64,000 bases of DNA from Marinospirillum alkalitolerans (GCF_045055655.1 NZ_JBANFI010000003.1:186001-250000); one strand, 5' to 3'; numbered from the stretch's first letter, positions 26,586 through 35,730 are shown. Notes: generated from the sequence alone by a model not told the origin. Program-made: numbers and translations.

Positions 26586-27218
26586 GTGCTACATTTTGAA
26601 ATTCTCCCCGTCACCCCCTTTGCGCAAAATGCGACGCTGATCTGGTGTGATCTCACCCAAGAAGCAGCCATCATCGATGCCGGCGGTGAAGTTGATCGCC
26701 TCTTGGAGGCCGTGGAACAGCGTGGCCTCAAGCTTACCTATCTATTACTGACCCACGGCCATATCGATCATGCAGGTGGAGCAGCAGATTTAAAAGCCAG
26801 AACAGGCGTACCCATCTGGGGCCCCCAGCGTGAAGACCAATTCTGGCTGGATGGTCTCGGTGATCAAAGCCGCCTGTTTTCCTTTCCTGAAGCCAAGCCA
26901 GTCACGCCAGATCGCTGGTTAGAAGAAGGAGATCGCATTCAGCTAGGACAGAGCCAGCTGGAGGTCTTGCACTGTCCTGGTCATACACCTGGGCATGTTG
27001 TTTTCTATGATGCAGAAAGCCAGTGGGCGCAGGTCGGCGATGTGCTCTTTGCTGGCTCGATTGGCCGGACTGATTTTCCTCGCGGTGATCACGCTACATT
27101 GATCGCCTCGATCAAAAACAAACTTCTCCCTCTTGGCGATGCGGTCCGCTTTGTACCTGGGCATGGGCCGATGTCGAGTTTTGGTGCAGAAAAAAGAAAC
27201 AATCCTTTTCTGCGCTAA
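26586..27218 (+). CDS. ycbL: MBL-fold hydrolase YcbL (glyoxalase II-like)
   Basis: A 210-residue metallo-beta-lactamase-fold hydrolase. The metal motif THGHIDH spans 56-62, with CPGHTPGH and the late PGHGP histidine. It is colinear with E. coli YcbL from PVTPFAQN through TPDRWL and DFPRGDH to the C-terminal NPFL. YcbL-type enzymes hydrolyse S-lactoylglutathione in vitro. GTG 26586 is the start, with AGGAGT upstream. Confidence 0.94.
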   Translation: MLHFEILPVTPFAQNATLIWCDLTQEAAIIDAGGEVDRLLEAVEQRGLKLTYLLLTHGHIDHAGGAADLKARTGVPIWGPQREDQFWLDGLGDQSRLFSFPEAKPVTPDRWLEEGDRIQLGQSQLEVLHCPGHTPGHVVFYDAESQWAQVGDVLFAGSIGRTDFPRGDHATLIASIKNKLLPLGDAVRFVPGHGPMSSFGAEKRNNPFLR

Positions 27219-27402
27219 ACTCAACAAGTCGCACCATCATCGCATTGAAGCAGCATCTGGTGCTGGCTGACTCGACTAAAGGATAGGTCGATCAGCCGCA
27301 ACAAGTTAAAACAAGCGTTTGTCTGCAAACCCGCATAATGCTAGAGTGCAAAGATGACTGCTTCTTCGCGACCCATCTAAAAAAAATAACTGGAGACCTT
27401 CT

Positions 27403-28503
27403 ATGCAGCAGCTCTTCTCTCGCTGTTTGGTTTTTATGATGCTGCTTGGCTTGCTCTTTCCTGGCCTGGCTTCAGCACAACAGCAACTCCTCCGCCCTGC
27501 TCTCCCTTCTGCCTTAGCGGCGTCCAGCCTGTTACTGGACATCAGTGCCGCAGGTGAGCGCCTGGTCAGTGTAGGAGAACGCGGCCATATCGTTTTCCAA
27601 GATCCTCAACAGGACTGGCAGCAAGCCGAGGCGCCTGTCATTGCGCACCTCACAGGTGTTGACTTTGCCAATGATCAACTCGGTTTTGCCGTTGGCCATG
27701 AAGGCATCATTCTGCGCACCCGTGATCAGGGCAGCCACTGGGAGCTGGTTCACCATGAACTGACTGCCGCCCCAGTGCGTGCTGAAGCCAAGCTGCCTGA
27801 ACTTGAGCTGGCTCTTGAGCAGGCCCAGGAAGCGGATGATCTGGTGGATATTGAATACCTCGAAGAACAGCTCGATCTGCTCTATTTCGCACTGGAAGCC
27901 GAGGAAGTCTCGCCTTTGCTGGATATCCTGATGTTTTCACCCAGCCAGGGGCTCGCGGTGGGTGGTTATAACCTGGCCCTGATGACCGAGGATGCAGGTG
28001 AAAGCTGGACACTGGTCAGCGACCGGATTCCCAACTGGGAGGGCCGCCATCTTAACGCCATCACGCAGGACCCCCAGGGCAGGCTCTATATTGCCGGTGA
28101 AGGCGGTGTTGTGTTTCTCTCCGAAGACCAAGGTGAGAGCTGGGAAGATATCTCGGTTGACTATGACGGTTCCTTGTTTGGTGTGATCGCCACAGAAGAG
28201 CAGCTCTTTGCCTTTGGTCTGCGCGGCCACCTGTTCATCAGCGATAGCGCCGGTGCCAGCTGGGAAGAAGTTCCAACGCCAACAGAACAAACACTGAACG
28301 CAGGGCTGATTCTGGGTGAACGCCTACTGCTGGTGGGCCAAAATGGCCTTTATTTATATGGCGAGCCACATCAGCTCCAGGCGCTCCAACTGCCTCAGCG
28401 CCAATCTCTGGTGTCCGTGATCGCGCAAGACCAGCAGATCATCGCTGTTGGCCGCGCAGGCGTGCATCGCCTGATGATTCCTCAAGATGCTGATTCACTT
28501 TAA
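27403..28503 (+). CDS. YCF48-like beta-propeller protein, exported
   Basis: A 366-residue protein with a clear signal peptide (about 1-25, hydrophobic LVFMMLLGLLFPGLASA) and repeated GE-x-G-x-x / D-x-G-x-S-W blades (for example EDAGESW, EDQGESW, DSAGASW), as in YCF48/BNR propellers. YCF48 assists photosystem II assembly in cyanobacteria; here it is probably a periplasmic partner of the RND/MMPL permease 13 bp downstream. This pairing is seen in other non-photosynthetic proteobacteria (family knowledge). GGAG precedes ATG 27403. Confidence 0.88.
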   Translation: MQQLFSRCLVFMMLLGLLFPGLASAQQQLLRPALPSALAASSLLLDISAAGERLVSVGERGHIVFQDPQQDWQQAEAPVIAHLTGVDFANDQLGFAVGHEGIILRTRDQGSHWELVHHELTAAPVRAEAKLPELELALEQAQEADDLVDIEYLEEQLDLLYFALEAEEVSPLLDILMFSPSQGLAVGGYNLALMTEDAGESWTLVSDRIPNWEGRHLNAITQDPQGRLYIAGEGGVVFLSEDQGESWEDISVDYDGSLFGVIATEEQLFAFGLRGHLFISDSAGASWEEVPTPTEQTLNAGLILGERLLLVGQNGLYLYGEPHQLQALQLPQRQSLVSVIAQDQQIIAVGRAGVHRLMIPQDADSL

Positions 28504-28515
28504 GGGAAGCCGCTG

Positions 28516-30894
28516 ATGACTTCACAAGAACAACAAACCACCGCTGAACTGGATCGCCAAGCCCCTTGGCTTGAACGTGTCATTTTCCATGCGCGCCCAC
28601 TCTGGCTTGGCCTGCTGCTGCTGGTCACGATCTTCTTGGCAACACAAGCCGTGCAAGTCAAGCCCGAAGCCAGTTTTGAAAAACTGATTCCCCTCTCCCA
28701 CCCCTATATCGAGAATTTCATGGAGCGTCAGGATGACCTGCGTGGACTCGGGAATGCCGTACGCATCGTCGTGACGGTAGAAGAGGAGGGCGCGGATATT
28801 TTCAGCGCGGCCTATATGCAGCGCCTGCAAGAAGTCTATGACGAGGTGCGCTTCCTACCCGGCGTCGATCAGTCTGCAGTCCGCTCTCTGTGGGACCCAG
28901 CTGTGCGCTGGACCCAGGTCACTGAAGAGGGTTTTGAAGGTGGCACCGTCATCCCTGATACCTATGATGGCAGCGCAGAAAGCCTCGAAGTCCTGCGTGA
29001 AAACGTGCTGCGTTCAGGACAGGTTGGCATTCTGGTGGCGAATGACTTTCGCTCTACCATCGTACTGGCACCGCTGGTCGAAATGGTTGATGGACAACCG
29101 CTGAACTACCAAACCTTCTCGCATTCTTTAGAGGAAATCCGTGATCGTTTTAGCGATGACACCTTTCAAATTCGGATTATCGGTTTTGCCAAGCTGATTG
29201 GTGATTTGATTGATGGCGCTACACAAGTCGGCTTCTTCTTCCTGATCGCACTGGCGATTACCTTTGTACTGCTCTTCCTCTATTCGCGCTGCTTCAAGAG
29301 CTCGATTATTCCACTGGTCTGTTCAGTGATTGCCGTTGTCTGGCAGCTTGGGCTTCTCAAGCTCATGGGCTTTGGCTTAGATCCCTACTCGATGCTGGTC
29401 CCCTTTTTGGTGTTTGCGATTGCCGTCTCCCACGGCGTGCAGGTCATCAACGCGATGGCGATTGAAGCCTCACATGGTCATAGCCGCTTAATGGCTGCCC
29501 GTCTGGCCTTCCGCAGCCTGTATGTGGCCGGTATTCTGGCGCTGGTCTCGGATGCCATTGGCTTTATGACGCTGTTGTTTATTGATATTCAGGTGATTCA
29601 AGAGCTGGCCATTGCGGCTGCCTTGGGTGTCGCGGTGATCATCCTCACCAACCTACTGTTGCTGCCTTTGATCATGTCTTATCTGGGCGTGGGTAAAACC
29701 AGCATTATTCGTGCTGAACGCAAGCGTCAAGAAACCTCGCCCATCTGGCATCGTATCTCCTTTTTCAGTCACAAGAAGGTGGCGCCCTGGTCTTTACTGG
29801 TCGCGTTAATCTTGGGTGTGGTGGGTTTGATTGGGAGTGCCCAGCTTCAAATCGGGGATCTTGATGAAGGTGCGCCCGAGCTGCGCCCAGATTCACGCTA
29901 TAACCTCGATAATGCTTATGTCACACGCAACTATGCGACCAGTGCGGATGTGCTGGTGGTGATGGTGGAAACACCCGAGCAGGGTTGTGTTGCCTTTGAA
30001 GCACTCGAAGCCGTCGATCGTCTTGAATGGCAGATGCGTAATCTAGAGGGCGTACAAGGCACTATGTCGCCATCCTATATTACCCAAAGGGTGATCGCTG
30101 GTTTTAATGAAGGCAACCTGAAGTGGGAGGCCTTATCACGCAACCAGTTTGTCCTGAATCAGGCCATGAGCAACCTGCCCGCTGGGATGATCAATAACCA
30201 GTGTGATCTGCTCCCCGTGATTCTATATCTGGAAGATCATAAGGCCGATACGCTGGTGCGTGTCACGCGCGAGATCGAGGCCTTTGCGGCCGAGAACAAC
30301 TCTGAGGCTGCGGTCTTTATGCTCGCAGCCGGCAGTGCAGGTATTGAAGCCGCCACCAATGAAGAAATCGCCCGCGCACAAACCTTTATGCTGATCTTTG
30401 TCTACGCGGTTGTGGCCGCTCTGGTGTTGATCACCTTCCGCTCTTGGCGTGCGGTGATCTGTATTGTCGCACCACTGGGATTGACCTCGGTGCTCTGCCA
30501 AGCGCTGATGGCCCAGCTTGGAATTGGCGTCAAGGTCGCCACCCTGCCCGTCATTGCACTCGGGGTGGGTATCGGCGTGGACTATGGCATCTATATCTAT
30601 TCACGTTTAAGCCAATATCTGCGTGAAGGCGAGAATCTGCAAGATGCCTATTACCACACGCTGCGCTCAACAGGTAAGGCGGTCAGCTTTACTGGTCTCA
30701 CCCTGGCCATCGGTGTCGGAACTTGGGTCTTCTCACCGATCAAATTCCAGGCGGATATGGGGATACTGCTCACCTTTATGTTTATCTGGAACATGATCGG
30801 CGCGCTGTGGTTACTGCCTGCCTTTGCACGCTACCTGCTGAAAGATCAGGTGATTGCCAAGGATCAAGCCCACCCTGCAACCCAAGCATCCTAA
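28516..30894 (+). CDS. RND/MMPL-superfamily permease
   Basis: A 792-residue inner-membrane protein with two similar halves: one N-terminal helix, a periplasmic loop of about 180 residues, then five helices, repeated. Helix 4 carries FAIAVSHGVQ and the second half GVGIGVDYGIY, as in the smaller RND/MMPL transporters that usually work without a classical adaptor. It is likely cotranscribed with the YCF48-like gene. The substrate is unknown; hydrophobic compounds or lipids are common for the family. Confidence 0.9.
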   Translation: MTSQEQQTTAELDRQAPWLERVIFHARPLWLGLLLLVTIFLATQAVQVKPEASFEKLIPLSHPYIENFMERQDDLRGLGNAVRIVVTVEEEGADIFSAAYMQRLQEVYDEVRFLPGVDQSAVRSLWDPAVRWTQVTEEGFEGGTVIPDTYDGSAESLEVLRENVLRSGQVGILVANDFRSTIVLAPLVEMVDGQPLNYQTFSHSLEEIRDRFSDDTFQIRIIGFAKLIGDLIDGATQVGFFFLIALAITFVLLFLYSRCFKSSIIPLVCSVIAVVWQLGLLKLMGFGLDPYSMLVPFLVFAIAVSHGVQVINAMAIEASHGHSRLMAARLAFRSLYVAGILALVSDAIGFMTLLFIDIQVIQELAIAAALGVAVIILTNLLLLPLIMSYLGVGKTSIIRAERKRQETSPIWHRISFFSHKKVAPWSLLVALILGVVGLIGSAQLQIGDLDEGAPELRPDSRYNLDNAYVTRNYATSADVLVVMVETPEQGCVAFEALEAVDRLEWQMRNLEGVQGTMSPSYITQRVIAGFNEGNLKWEALSRNQFVLNQAMSNLPAGMINNQCDLLPVILYLEDHKADTLVRVTREIEAFAAENNSEAAVFMLAAGSAGIEAATNEEIARAQTFMLIFVYAVVAALVLITFRSWRAVICIVAPLGLTSVLCQALMAQLGIGVKVATLPVIALGVGIGVDYGIYIYSRLSQYLREGENLQDAYYHTLRSTGKAVSFTGLTLAIGVGTWVFSPIKFQADMGILLTFMFIWNMIGALWLLPAFARYLLKDQVIAKDQAHPATQAS

Positions 30895-30898
30895 GCCT

Positions 30899-30957
30899 AG
30901 GGGGAGTAAAATCCCCCATCCACAAAAAAAGCCCCAAGCATAGCAAGGGGCTTTTTT
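30899..30957 (+). terminator. Double terminator after the RND/MMPL operon
   Basis: A first hairpin GGGGA/TCCCC (about 30900-30917) is followed by a second, A7-GCCCC at 30924-30935 with GGGGC-T6 at 30947-30957. The second is symmetrical and can stop transcripts from both sides, serving also the convergent small gene 30986-31183. Confidence 0.9.
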
Positions 30958-30985
30958 GCTTTTCAGGTAGCATCAGTGTGAAGAG

Positions 30986-31183
30986 TTAAACGCTCACATT
31001 AATGGTATGACCTGAACGTCCTTCTGGTGCTGGAACTGAACCCATCAGCGCCATAATGGCATCACCTTGTACTTCCTGTGCCTGCTTGACGACACTCACT
31101 TGCGCCTCAAGTCGGACTTGCGCATCACGCTGTGCCAGCGTTGAGCGCACCAAAACTTCCGGGTTAACTGCTGAAATATCCAT
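30986..31183 (-). CDS. Putative motility protein, YjfB family
   Basis: A 65-residue protein with an N-terminal helical half (MDISAVNPEVLV, then many Gln/Val) and the ALMGSVPAP turn followed by a short tail ending INVSV. This pattern matches the small YjfB-like family labelled putative motility protein; the biochemical role is unknown. ATG 31183 has AAAGGTG upstream. Confidence 0.75.
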   Translation of the reverse strand: MDISAVNPEVLVRSTLAQRDAQVRLEAQVSVVKQAQEVQGDAIMALMGSVPAPEGRSGHTINVSV

Positions 31184-31338
31184 ACTTCACCTTTGCGGAT
31201 GAGGATAAAGACCCTATGGATCACATAAGGATGAAACCTAAGCCTAACAGCCTCTGCCTGAAAATGCACAAGACGGCTACTGATTCACATTGAATGCATC
31301 TTCCCAACTCAGCGGCATGAGCCTAGAACAGAGGTTTC

Positions 31339-31367
31339 TTAGCACTGAATAAGAATCTATGTATAAT
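31339..31367 (+). promoter_or_regulatory. Probable promoter of trpGDC
   Basis: TTAGCA at 31339-31344 and a perfect TATAAT at 31362-31367 are separated by 17 bp. Transcription would start near 31374, giving a leader of about 40 nt before the trpG ATG. Confidence 0.6.
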
Positions 31368-31414
31368 CCTTGAGCCTTGTTTTTTCGCTATTTCAATTTC
31401 AGGATGCACCCACC

Positions 31415-32017
31415 ATGCTGCTGATGATCGACAACTTTGACAGTTTCACCTATAACCTCGTCCAATATTTTTCTGAACTCGGTGCCTCTGTCATCGTTGA
31501 ACGTAACGATCGTCTGACGCTGGAACAGATAGAAGAACTCAACCCAACCCATCTTGTCATCTCTCCCGGCCCCTGTACACCGAATGAAGCCGGTATCTCT
31601 TTAGCGGCGATCCAGCATTTTGCTGGCAAACTGCCAATTTTGGGCGTCTGTTTAGGGCATCAGGCCATAGGGCAGGCTTTTGGCGCCAAGGTCGTCAGAG
31701 CGCCTCAGGTGATGCACGGCAAAACCTCTTGGATCGAGCATCAAGGTCAGGGGGTTTTTGCCGGTCTACAGCAACCGCTGAATGTCACTCGCTATCATTC
31801 TCTGGTCATTGATGAAGCCAGCCTGCCCGCTTGCCTTGAAGTGACCGCGCGCGTGGCTCAGGATGACCCCACACCTGGATTAATTATGGGTGTCAAACAC
31901 CACTCTCTGCCGATTGAAGGCGTTCAGTTTCATCCTGAATCCATCTTGTCTCAGCAGGGTCATGCCTTGTTGAAGAACTTTCTCAATACCCCACCTCCTC
32001 TAGCCCAAGCGAGCTGA
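31415..32017 (+). CDS. trpG: Anthranilate synthase component II (glutamine amidotransferase)
   Basis: A 200-residue class I amidotransferase that delivers ammonia from glutamine to TrpE for anthranilate synthesis, and often also serves PabB. The nucleophile is C79 in GVCLGHQ, with His/Glu in QFHPES near 178-180. It opens with the typical MIDNFDSFTYNLVQ. ATG 31415 is chosen because the family starts there; the frame could run up to 31370. It is first in trpG-trpD-trpC; trpE is not present. Confidence 0.96.
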   Translation: MLLMIDNFDSFTYNLVQYFSELGASVIVERNDRLTLEQIEELNPTHLVISPGPCTPNEAGISLAAIQHFAGKLPILGVCLGHQAIGQAFGAKVVRAPQVMHGKTSWIEHQGQGVFAGLQQPLNVTRYHSLVIDEASLPACLEVTARVAQDDPTPGLIMGVKHHSLPIEGVQFHPESILSQQGHALLKNFLNTPPPLAQAS

Positions 32018-32021
32018 AATC

Positions 32022-33056
32022 ATGTCTATTCAACACGCGATCGATCAAGTCTCCCGCTTTGAGCATCTAGATCACGCCACCATGACCCAGATCATGCAAG
32101 AAATCATGAGCGGCCAAGCTGAGCCAATGCAGGTCAGCGCGCTGCTGCTCGGTCTCCGTATGAAGGGTGAAACCGTCGAAGAAATCACTGCTGCCGCTCA
32201 GGTCATGCGCGCTCTGGCTACACCTGTCCATCTGCCAGATATGGAGCTCGTCGATCTGGTCGGCACAGGTGGCGATGGCGCCCATCTCTTTAATGTCTCC
32301 ACCTGTGCCAGCTTTGTCGTCGCTGCCGCTGGAGGCAAGGTGGCCAAGCATGGCAATCGCTCTGTCTCTTCCACCAGTGGCAGTGCTGATGTGCTCGAAG
32401 CGGCTGGTGTTTATCTCAATCTGGATGCGGCGGCTGTCCAGCGCTGCGTCGAAGCACTCGGCGTCGGCTTTATGTTTGCCCCCCAGCATCATAGTGCGAT
32501 GCGCCACGCGGTGGCACCACGTCAAGCGCTGGGTATCCGCACCCTGTTTAACCTGCTTGGCCCCTTAACCAATCCTGCCGGAGCGCAACATCAGCTCCTT
32601 GGTGTTTATAGTGCCAAGCTGGTCACGCCTTTAGCCAAGGTTCTACAGCAACTGGGTGTGCGCCACGCCTTGGTGGTCAGTGGTGCAGAAGGTCTGGATG
32701 AAATCTCGATTGCTGGCCCAACCCATGTTGCTGAGCTTAAACAAGGTGAGATCCATGAGTACACCATCTCACCTGAGGACTATGGTTTAGATCGCCAATC
32801 ACTAGAGGCTTTGAAGGTTGCCTCAGCCCAGGAATCACTGCAACTGATGCGCGAAGTACTGAACAATCAAGCTGGCCCAGCCTTGGATATGGTGCTGCTG
32901 AATGCAGGTGCAGCCCTCTACGCTGCTGATATCGCCGAATCCATGATTGAAGGCGTCGCGCTGGCACAGGATGCCATCGCCTCTGGACAGGCAATGGAAA
33001 AACTCAAAGCCCTAATCAGCCTGACCCAAAGCCTTAACCCAGGAACTGCTGCATGA
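32022..33056 (+). CDS. trpD: Anthranilate phosphoribosyltransferase
   Basis: A 344-residue enzyme that transfers phosphoribose from PRPP to anthranilate. It has the PRPP loop GTGGDG at 81-86, then KHGNRSVSSTSGSAD and the anthranilate/Mg segments further on. It starts four bases after the trpG stop and its end overlaps the trpC start (ATGA), so the three genes are translationally linked. Confidence 0.97.
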   Translation: MSIQHAIDQVSRFEHLDHATMTQIMQEIMSGQAEPMQVSALLLGLRMKGETVEEITAAAQVMRALATPVHLPDMELVDLVGTGGDGAHLFNVSTCASFVVAAAGGKVAKHGNRSVSSTSGSADVLEAAGVYLNLDAAAVQRCVEALGVGFMFAPQHHSAMRHAVAPRQALGIRTLFNLLGPLTNPAGAQHQLLGVYSAKLVTPLAKVLQQLGVRHALVVSGAEGLDEISIAGPTHVAELKQGEIHEYTISPEDYGLDRQSLEALKVASAQESLQLMREVLNNQAGPALDMVLLNAGAALYAADIAESMIEGVALAQDAIASGQAMEKLKALISLTQSLNPGTAA

Positions 33057-33862
33057 ATGCCAATCTCCCTACGATTCTGAAGACCATCGTCGCCCGCAAG
33101 CACCAAGAGGTGGCCGAACGTAGCCGCCACTGCCCCACGGCCAGCTTGATCCACAAGGCTCAGCAGGCCGATACGCCACGTGGTTTTGCTCAAGCCTTGA
33201 TCGATCGTGCTCAGGCTCAACAGCCCGCTATTATTGCTGAGATTAAAAAAGCCTCTCCGAGCAAGGGTGTGCTGCGTGAGGATTTTATTCCTGCAGAAAT
33301 TGCACAAAGATACGAGGCCTGTGGCGCAGCCTGTCTTTCTGTGCTGACTGATCATGATTTTTTCCAAGGCCATGAAGATTATTTGCAAGCCGCCCGCGCG
33401 GCCTGCCGCCTGCCTGTCATTCGCAAGGATTTTATTGTTGATCCTTATCAGGTCTATGAAGCGCGCGCCATCGGTGCCGATGCCATTTTATTGATTGCCG
33501 CCTGCCTTGAAGACCAGCCCATGCAAGAGCTGAATCTTCTGGCGCATGAACTCGGTATGGATGTGTTGATCGAGGTACATAATCAAGCTGAACTAGAACG
33601 TGCCTTGCTTCTTCCTAACCGGTTGATTGGCATCAATAACCGTGATCTGCACAGCTTTGAAGTCAGCCTGCAACACACCTGGGATCTGTTGCCACTGATT
33701 CCAGAAGATCGCCTGGTGATCACCGAAAGCGGCCTGATCTCACGCGATGATGTGCTGGCTATGCAGGAGCGCCAAGTACAGGGCTTTCTCGTTGGTGAAG
33801 CCTTTATGCGTGCGGCCGATCCAGGGCAAGCGTTACAAGCCATGTTTTTTCCTGCGCGCTGA
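33053..33862 (+). CDS. trpC: Indole-3-glycerol phosphate synthase
   Basis: A 269-residue single-function TIM barrel (no TrpF fusion) converting CdRP to indole-3-glycerol phosphate. Diagnostic stretches are AEIKKASPSKGVLR, the catalytic lysine in VIRKDFIVDPYQ, IGINNRDLHSF and the phosphate-binding ESGLISRDDV. Its stop shares a base with an in-frame upstream extension of yhfA; the real yhfA start is 38 bp later. Confidence 0.97.
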   Translation: MNANLPTILKTIVARKHQEVAERSRHCPTASLIHKAQQADTPRGFAQALIDRAQAQQPAIIAEIKKASPSKGVLREDFIPAEIAQRYEACGAACLSVLTDHDFFQGHEDYLQAARAACRLPVIRKDFIVDPYQVYEARAIGADAILLIAACLEDQPMQELNLLAHELGMDVLIEVHNQAELERALLLPNRLIGINNRDLHSFEVSLQHTWDLLPLIPEDRLVITESGLISRDDVLAMQERQVQGFLVGEAFMRAADPGQALQAMFFPAR

Positions 33863-33900
33863 TGCGTCGCAGCCCTTTTCTCTTCACAAAGGTCATGTGC

Positions 33901-34320
33901 ATGCAAGTTAAAGTCAAATGGGTCGATGGTGTGCAATTTGTGGCTGAGTCAGGCACAGGCCACTCAGTGGTTCTGGACGGCCCTGAGGCCTCAGGTGGTC
34001 GCAATACTGGCCCACGTCCAATGGAAATGCTGCTGATGGGACTCGGTGGATGCAGCAGCTACGATGTGGTCACCATCTTACAAAAATCTCGCCAGCAGCT
34101 GGTGGACTGTGCCGTGGACATCCAAGCGGAGCGTGTTGATAGCGTGCCAGCGGTGTTCAGCAAAATCCACCTGCACTTTGTGGTGACGGGCAAGGATCTC
34201 AAGCCCACTCAAGTCGAGCGTGCGGTGCAGCTGTCTGCCGAAAAATACTGCTCGGCTTCGATCATGCTCGGTCAAGCAGGTGTCGAGATCACCCACAGCC
34301 ACGAAATCATCGAGGTTTAA
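33901..34320 (+). CDS. yhfA: OsmC/Ohr-family protein YhfA
   Basis: A 139-residue OsmC-fold protein colinear with E. coli YhfA: VKWVDG, PMEMLLMGLGGCSSYDVVTILQK and AEKYCSASIML. Two cysteines (in GGCSS and KYCS) are in the places used by OsmC/Ohr peroxidases. The substrate is uncertain. ATG 33901 is preferred over 33895 because AAAGG then has normal spacing. It probably rides on the trpGDC transcript. Confidence 0.9.
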   Translation: MQVKVKWVDGVQFVAESGTGHSVVLDGPEASGGRNTGPRPMEMLLMGLGGCSSYDVVTILQKSRQQLVDCAVDIQAERVDSVPAVFSKIHLHFVVTGKDLKPTQVERAVQLSAEKYCSASIMLGQAGVEITHSHEIIEV

Positions 34321-34332
34321 CCTCTCGCCTCT

Positions 34333-34394
34333 CTTCAGGGCTTCAGGGCTTCAGGGCTTCAGGGCTTCAGGGCTTCAGGGCTTCAGGGCTTCAG
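34333..34394. repeat. Octanucleotide tandem repeat, 7 full copies of CTTCAGGG plus a partial
   Basis: Seven perfect copies of CTTCAGGG run from 34333 to 34388 and a partial CTTCAG follows to 34394. The array is non-coding, 12 bp after the yhfA stop. The last copies (CAGGGCTTCA) can pair with TGAAGCCCTG just downstream (about 34402-34411), so copy number could change a hairpin. Confidence 0.95.
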
Positions 34395-34541
34395 CCTCAA
34401 TTGAAGCCCTGCTCAAGATCAGCTTGGCCCTGCCCTCTTATTCCATAAAGAAATATCAAAAGCCTTAGTTATTATTTTTTAAACCACCTCAGAGTCAGTA
34501 GACTAGCGCCTGAACGCTTGAACCCTGTCTGTGGAGTGGTT

Positions 34542-34982
34542 ATGCCCCTGATTAAAAATCGTCAACTGGTCGACAATGACCCTTGGTACTTTATCCAAGC
34601 AGATGAAACACCGCCGAACCACCAGCCTGTCGTCTGGCCTCTGCGTGATCTCACTGCCCCACCGGCTAGCCTCGCTGTGGCCTGCACCACCGAAGATGAT
34701 ATTGCACCGCTGCTAAGCTGGGTGAATCAACTACAGATGATCGCGATTGAGTTTCCTGCCTTTCGTGATGGACGCGGCTTCAGCCTGGCGCGTTTGATCC
34801 GCCGTGCTGGTTTTCAGGGTGAGCTGCGCGCGCGTGGTCATCTATTACGGGATCAACTCGCCTTCTTGGAAAGCTGTGGCTTTAACGCCTTTGAGCTGAC
34901 AGAGCAGCAGCTGACACAGGCTGATCTGACCGCTTTTGGCGAGATCTCCGTGCATTATCCAGGGCAGCCCCATGTCGCTTAA
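34542..34982 (+). CDS. DUF934 protein, sulfite-reduction-associated
   Basis: A 146-residue soluble protein of the DUF934 family, typically encoded between cysI and cysH and thought to help sulfite reduction. The FPAFRDGRGFSLARLIRRAGFQGELRARG core is characteristic, although here split over two strands of text. ATG 34542 has GGAG upstream; cysH starts 11 bases before its stop, so the two are tightly coupled. cysI is missing from this locus. Confidence 0.88.
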   Translation: MPLIKNRQLVDNDPWYFIQADETPPNHQPVVWPLRDLTAPPASLAVACTTEDDIAPLLSWVNQLQMIAIEFPAFRDGRGFSLARLIRRAGFQGELRARGHLLRDQLAFLESCGFNAFELTEQQLTQADLTAFGEISVHYPGQPHVA

Positions 34983-35730
34983 TGATTTTCTGAAAGCACC
35001 CAGCCGTGCCCAAGCAGCACTGACACCAGCACTGGAGGCCAAGTACCAGACTCTCTGCGCTCGTCTCAAAGAGGCCAGTGAGGAGTTTGGGCAAGATATC
35101 ACCTTTGCCAATAGCCTCGGTGCCGAAGATATGCTGATCACTGGCTGCCTCGCCGAGCAGTCACTGGCGATCCCACTGTTTGTGCTCGATACCGGCCGCC
35201 TGCCTGAACCAACACTGAATCTATTAGCCGAAGTGCAAAAACGCTGGCCGCAGCTTGATCTGCAGGTTTTTTATCCTGCTCCTGAAGCCTTGCAAGCTTG
35301 GGTCAAGCAAGAAGGTATCAATGCTTTTTATCGCTCCATTGAGCTGCGTAAAAGCTGCTGTGCACTGCGTAAACTGGAGCCGCTCCAGCGCGCTTTAGCG
35401 GGCAAGCAGGCGTGGATCACTGGCCTGAGGCGCGCACAATCTATCACCCGTGAGCAGCTGGCACTGCGTGAATGGGATGCCGCGCAACAACTCACCAAGA
35501 TCAACCCCCTGTTTGATTGGGAAGAGGATGAGGTGTGGCAGGTGCTTCGTACACGGCACTGGCCCTACAATATTTTGCATGATCAAGGCTATCCGAGCTT
35601 GGGTTGCGCACCCTGTACTCGTGCGATTGAACCGGGAGCCGATCCGCGCTCTGGACGCTGGTGGTGGGAGCAGGCAGAGCAGCGCGAATGTGGCCTGCAT
35701 CCTGCTCGGCCTACACAAGTCACCCCCTAG
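34972..35730 (+). CDS. cysH: Adenylylsulfate (APS) reductase, iron-sulfur type
   Basis: A 252-residue assimilatory reductase producing sulfite from activated sulfate with thioredoxin. The cysteine pair C129-C130 (KSCCALRK) and C212/C215 (GCAPC) are the [4Fe-4S] ligands of the APS-specific class, and C240 in ECGLHP is the catalytic cysteine. The PAPS-type enzyme of enteric bacteria lacks the cluster. ATG 34972 overlaps the DUF934 gene; cysG follows after 40 bases. Confidence 0.95.
   Translation: MSLNDFLKAPSRAQAALTPALEAKYQTLCARLKEASEEFGQDITFANSLGAEDMLITGCLAEQSLAIPLFVLDTGRLPEPTLNLLAEVQKRWPQLDLQVFYPAPEALQAWVKQEGINAFYRSIELRKSCCALRKLEPLQRALAGKQAWITGLRRAQSITREQLALREWDAAQQLTKINPLFDWEEDEVWQVLRTRHWPYNILHDQGYPSLGCAPCTRAIEPGADPRSGRWWWEQAEQRECGLHPARPTQVTP

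Noticed and set aside
34333..34394. CRISPR-like array
   Set aside because: Units are 8 bp with no spacers; it is a simple tandem repeat.
34220..34468. Short frame with a repeated SGLQGFRA-like peptide
   Set aside because: It is the octanucleotide array read in one frame over the end of yhfA; no start signal and no family pattern.
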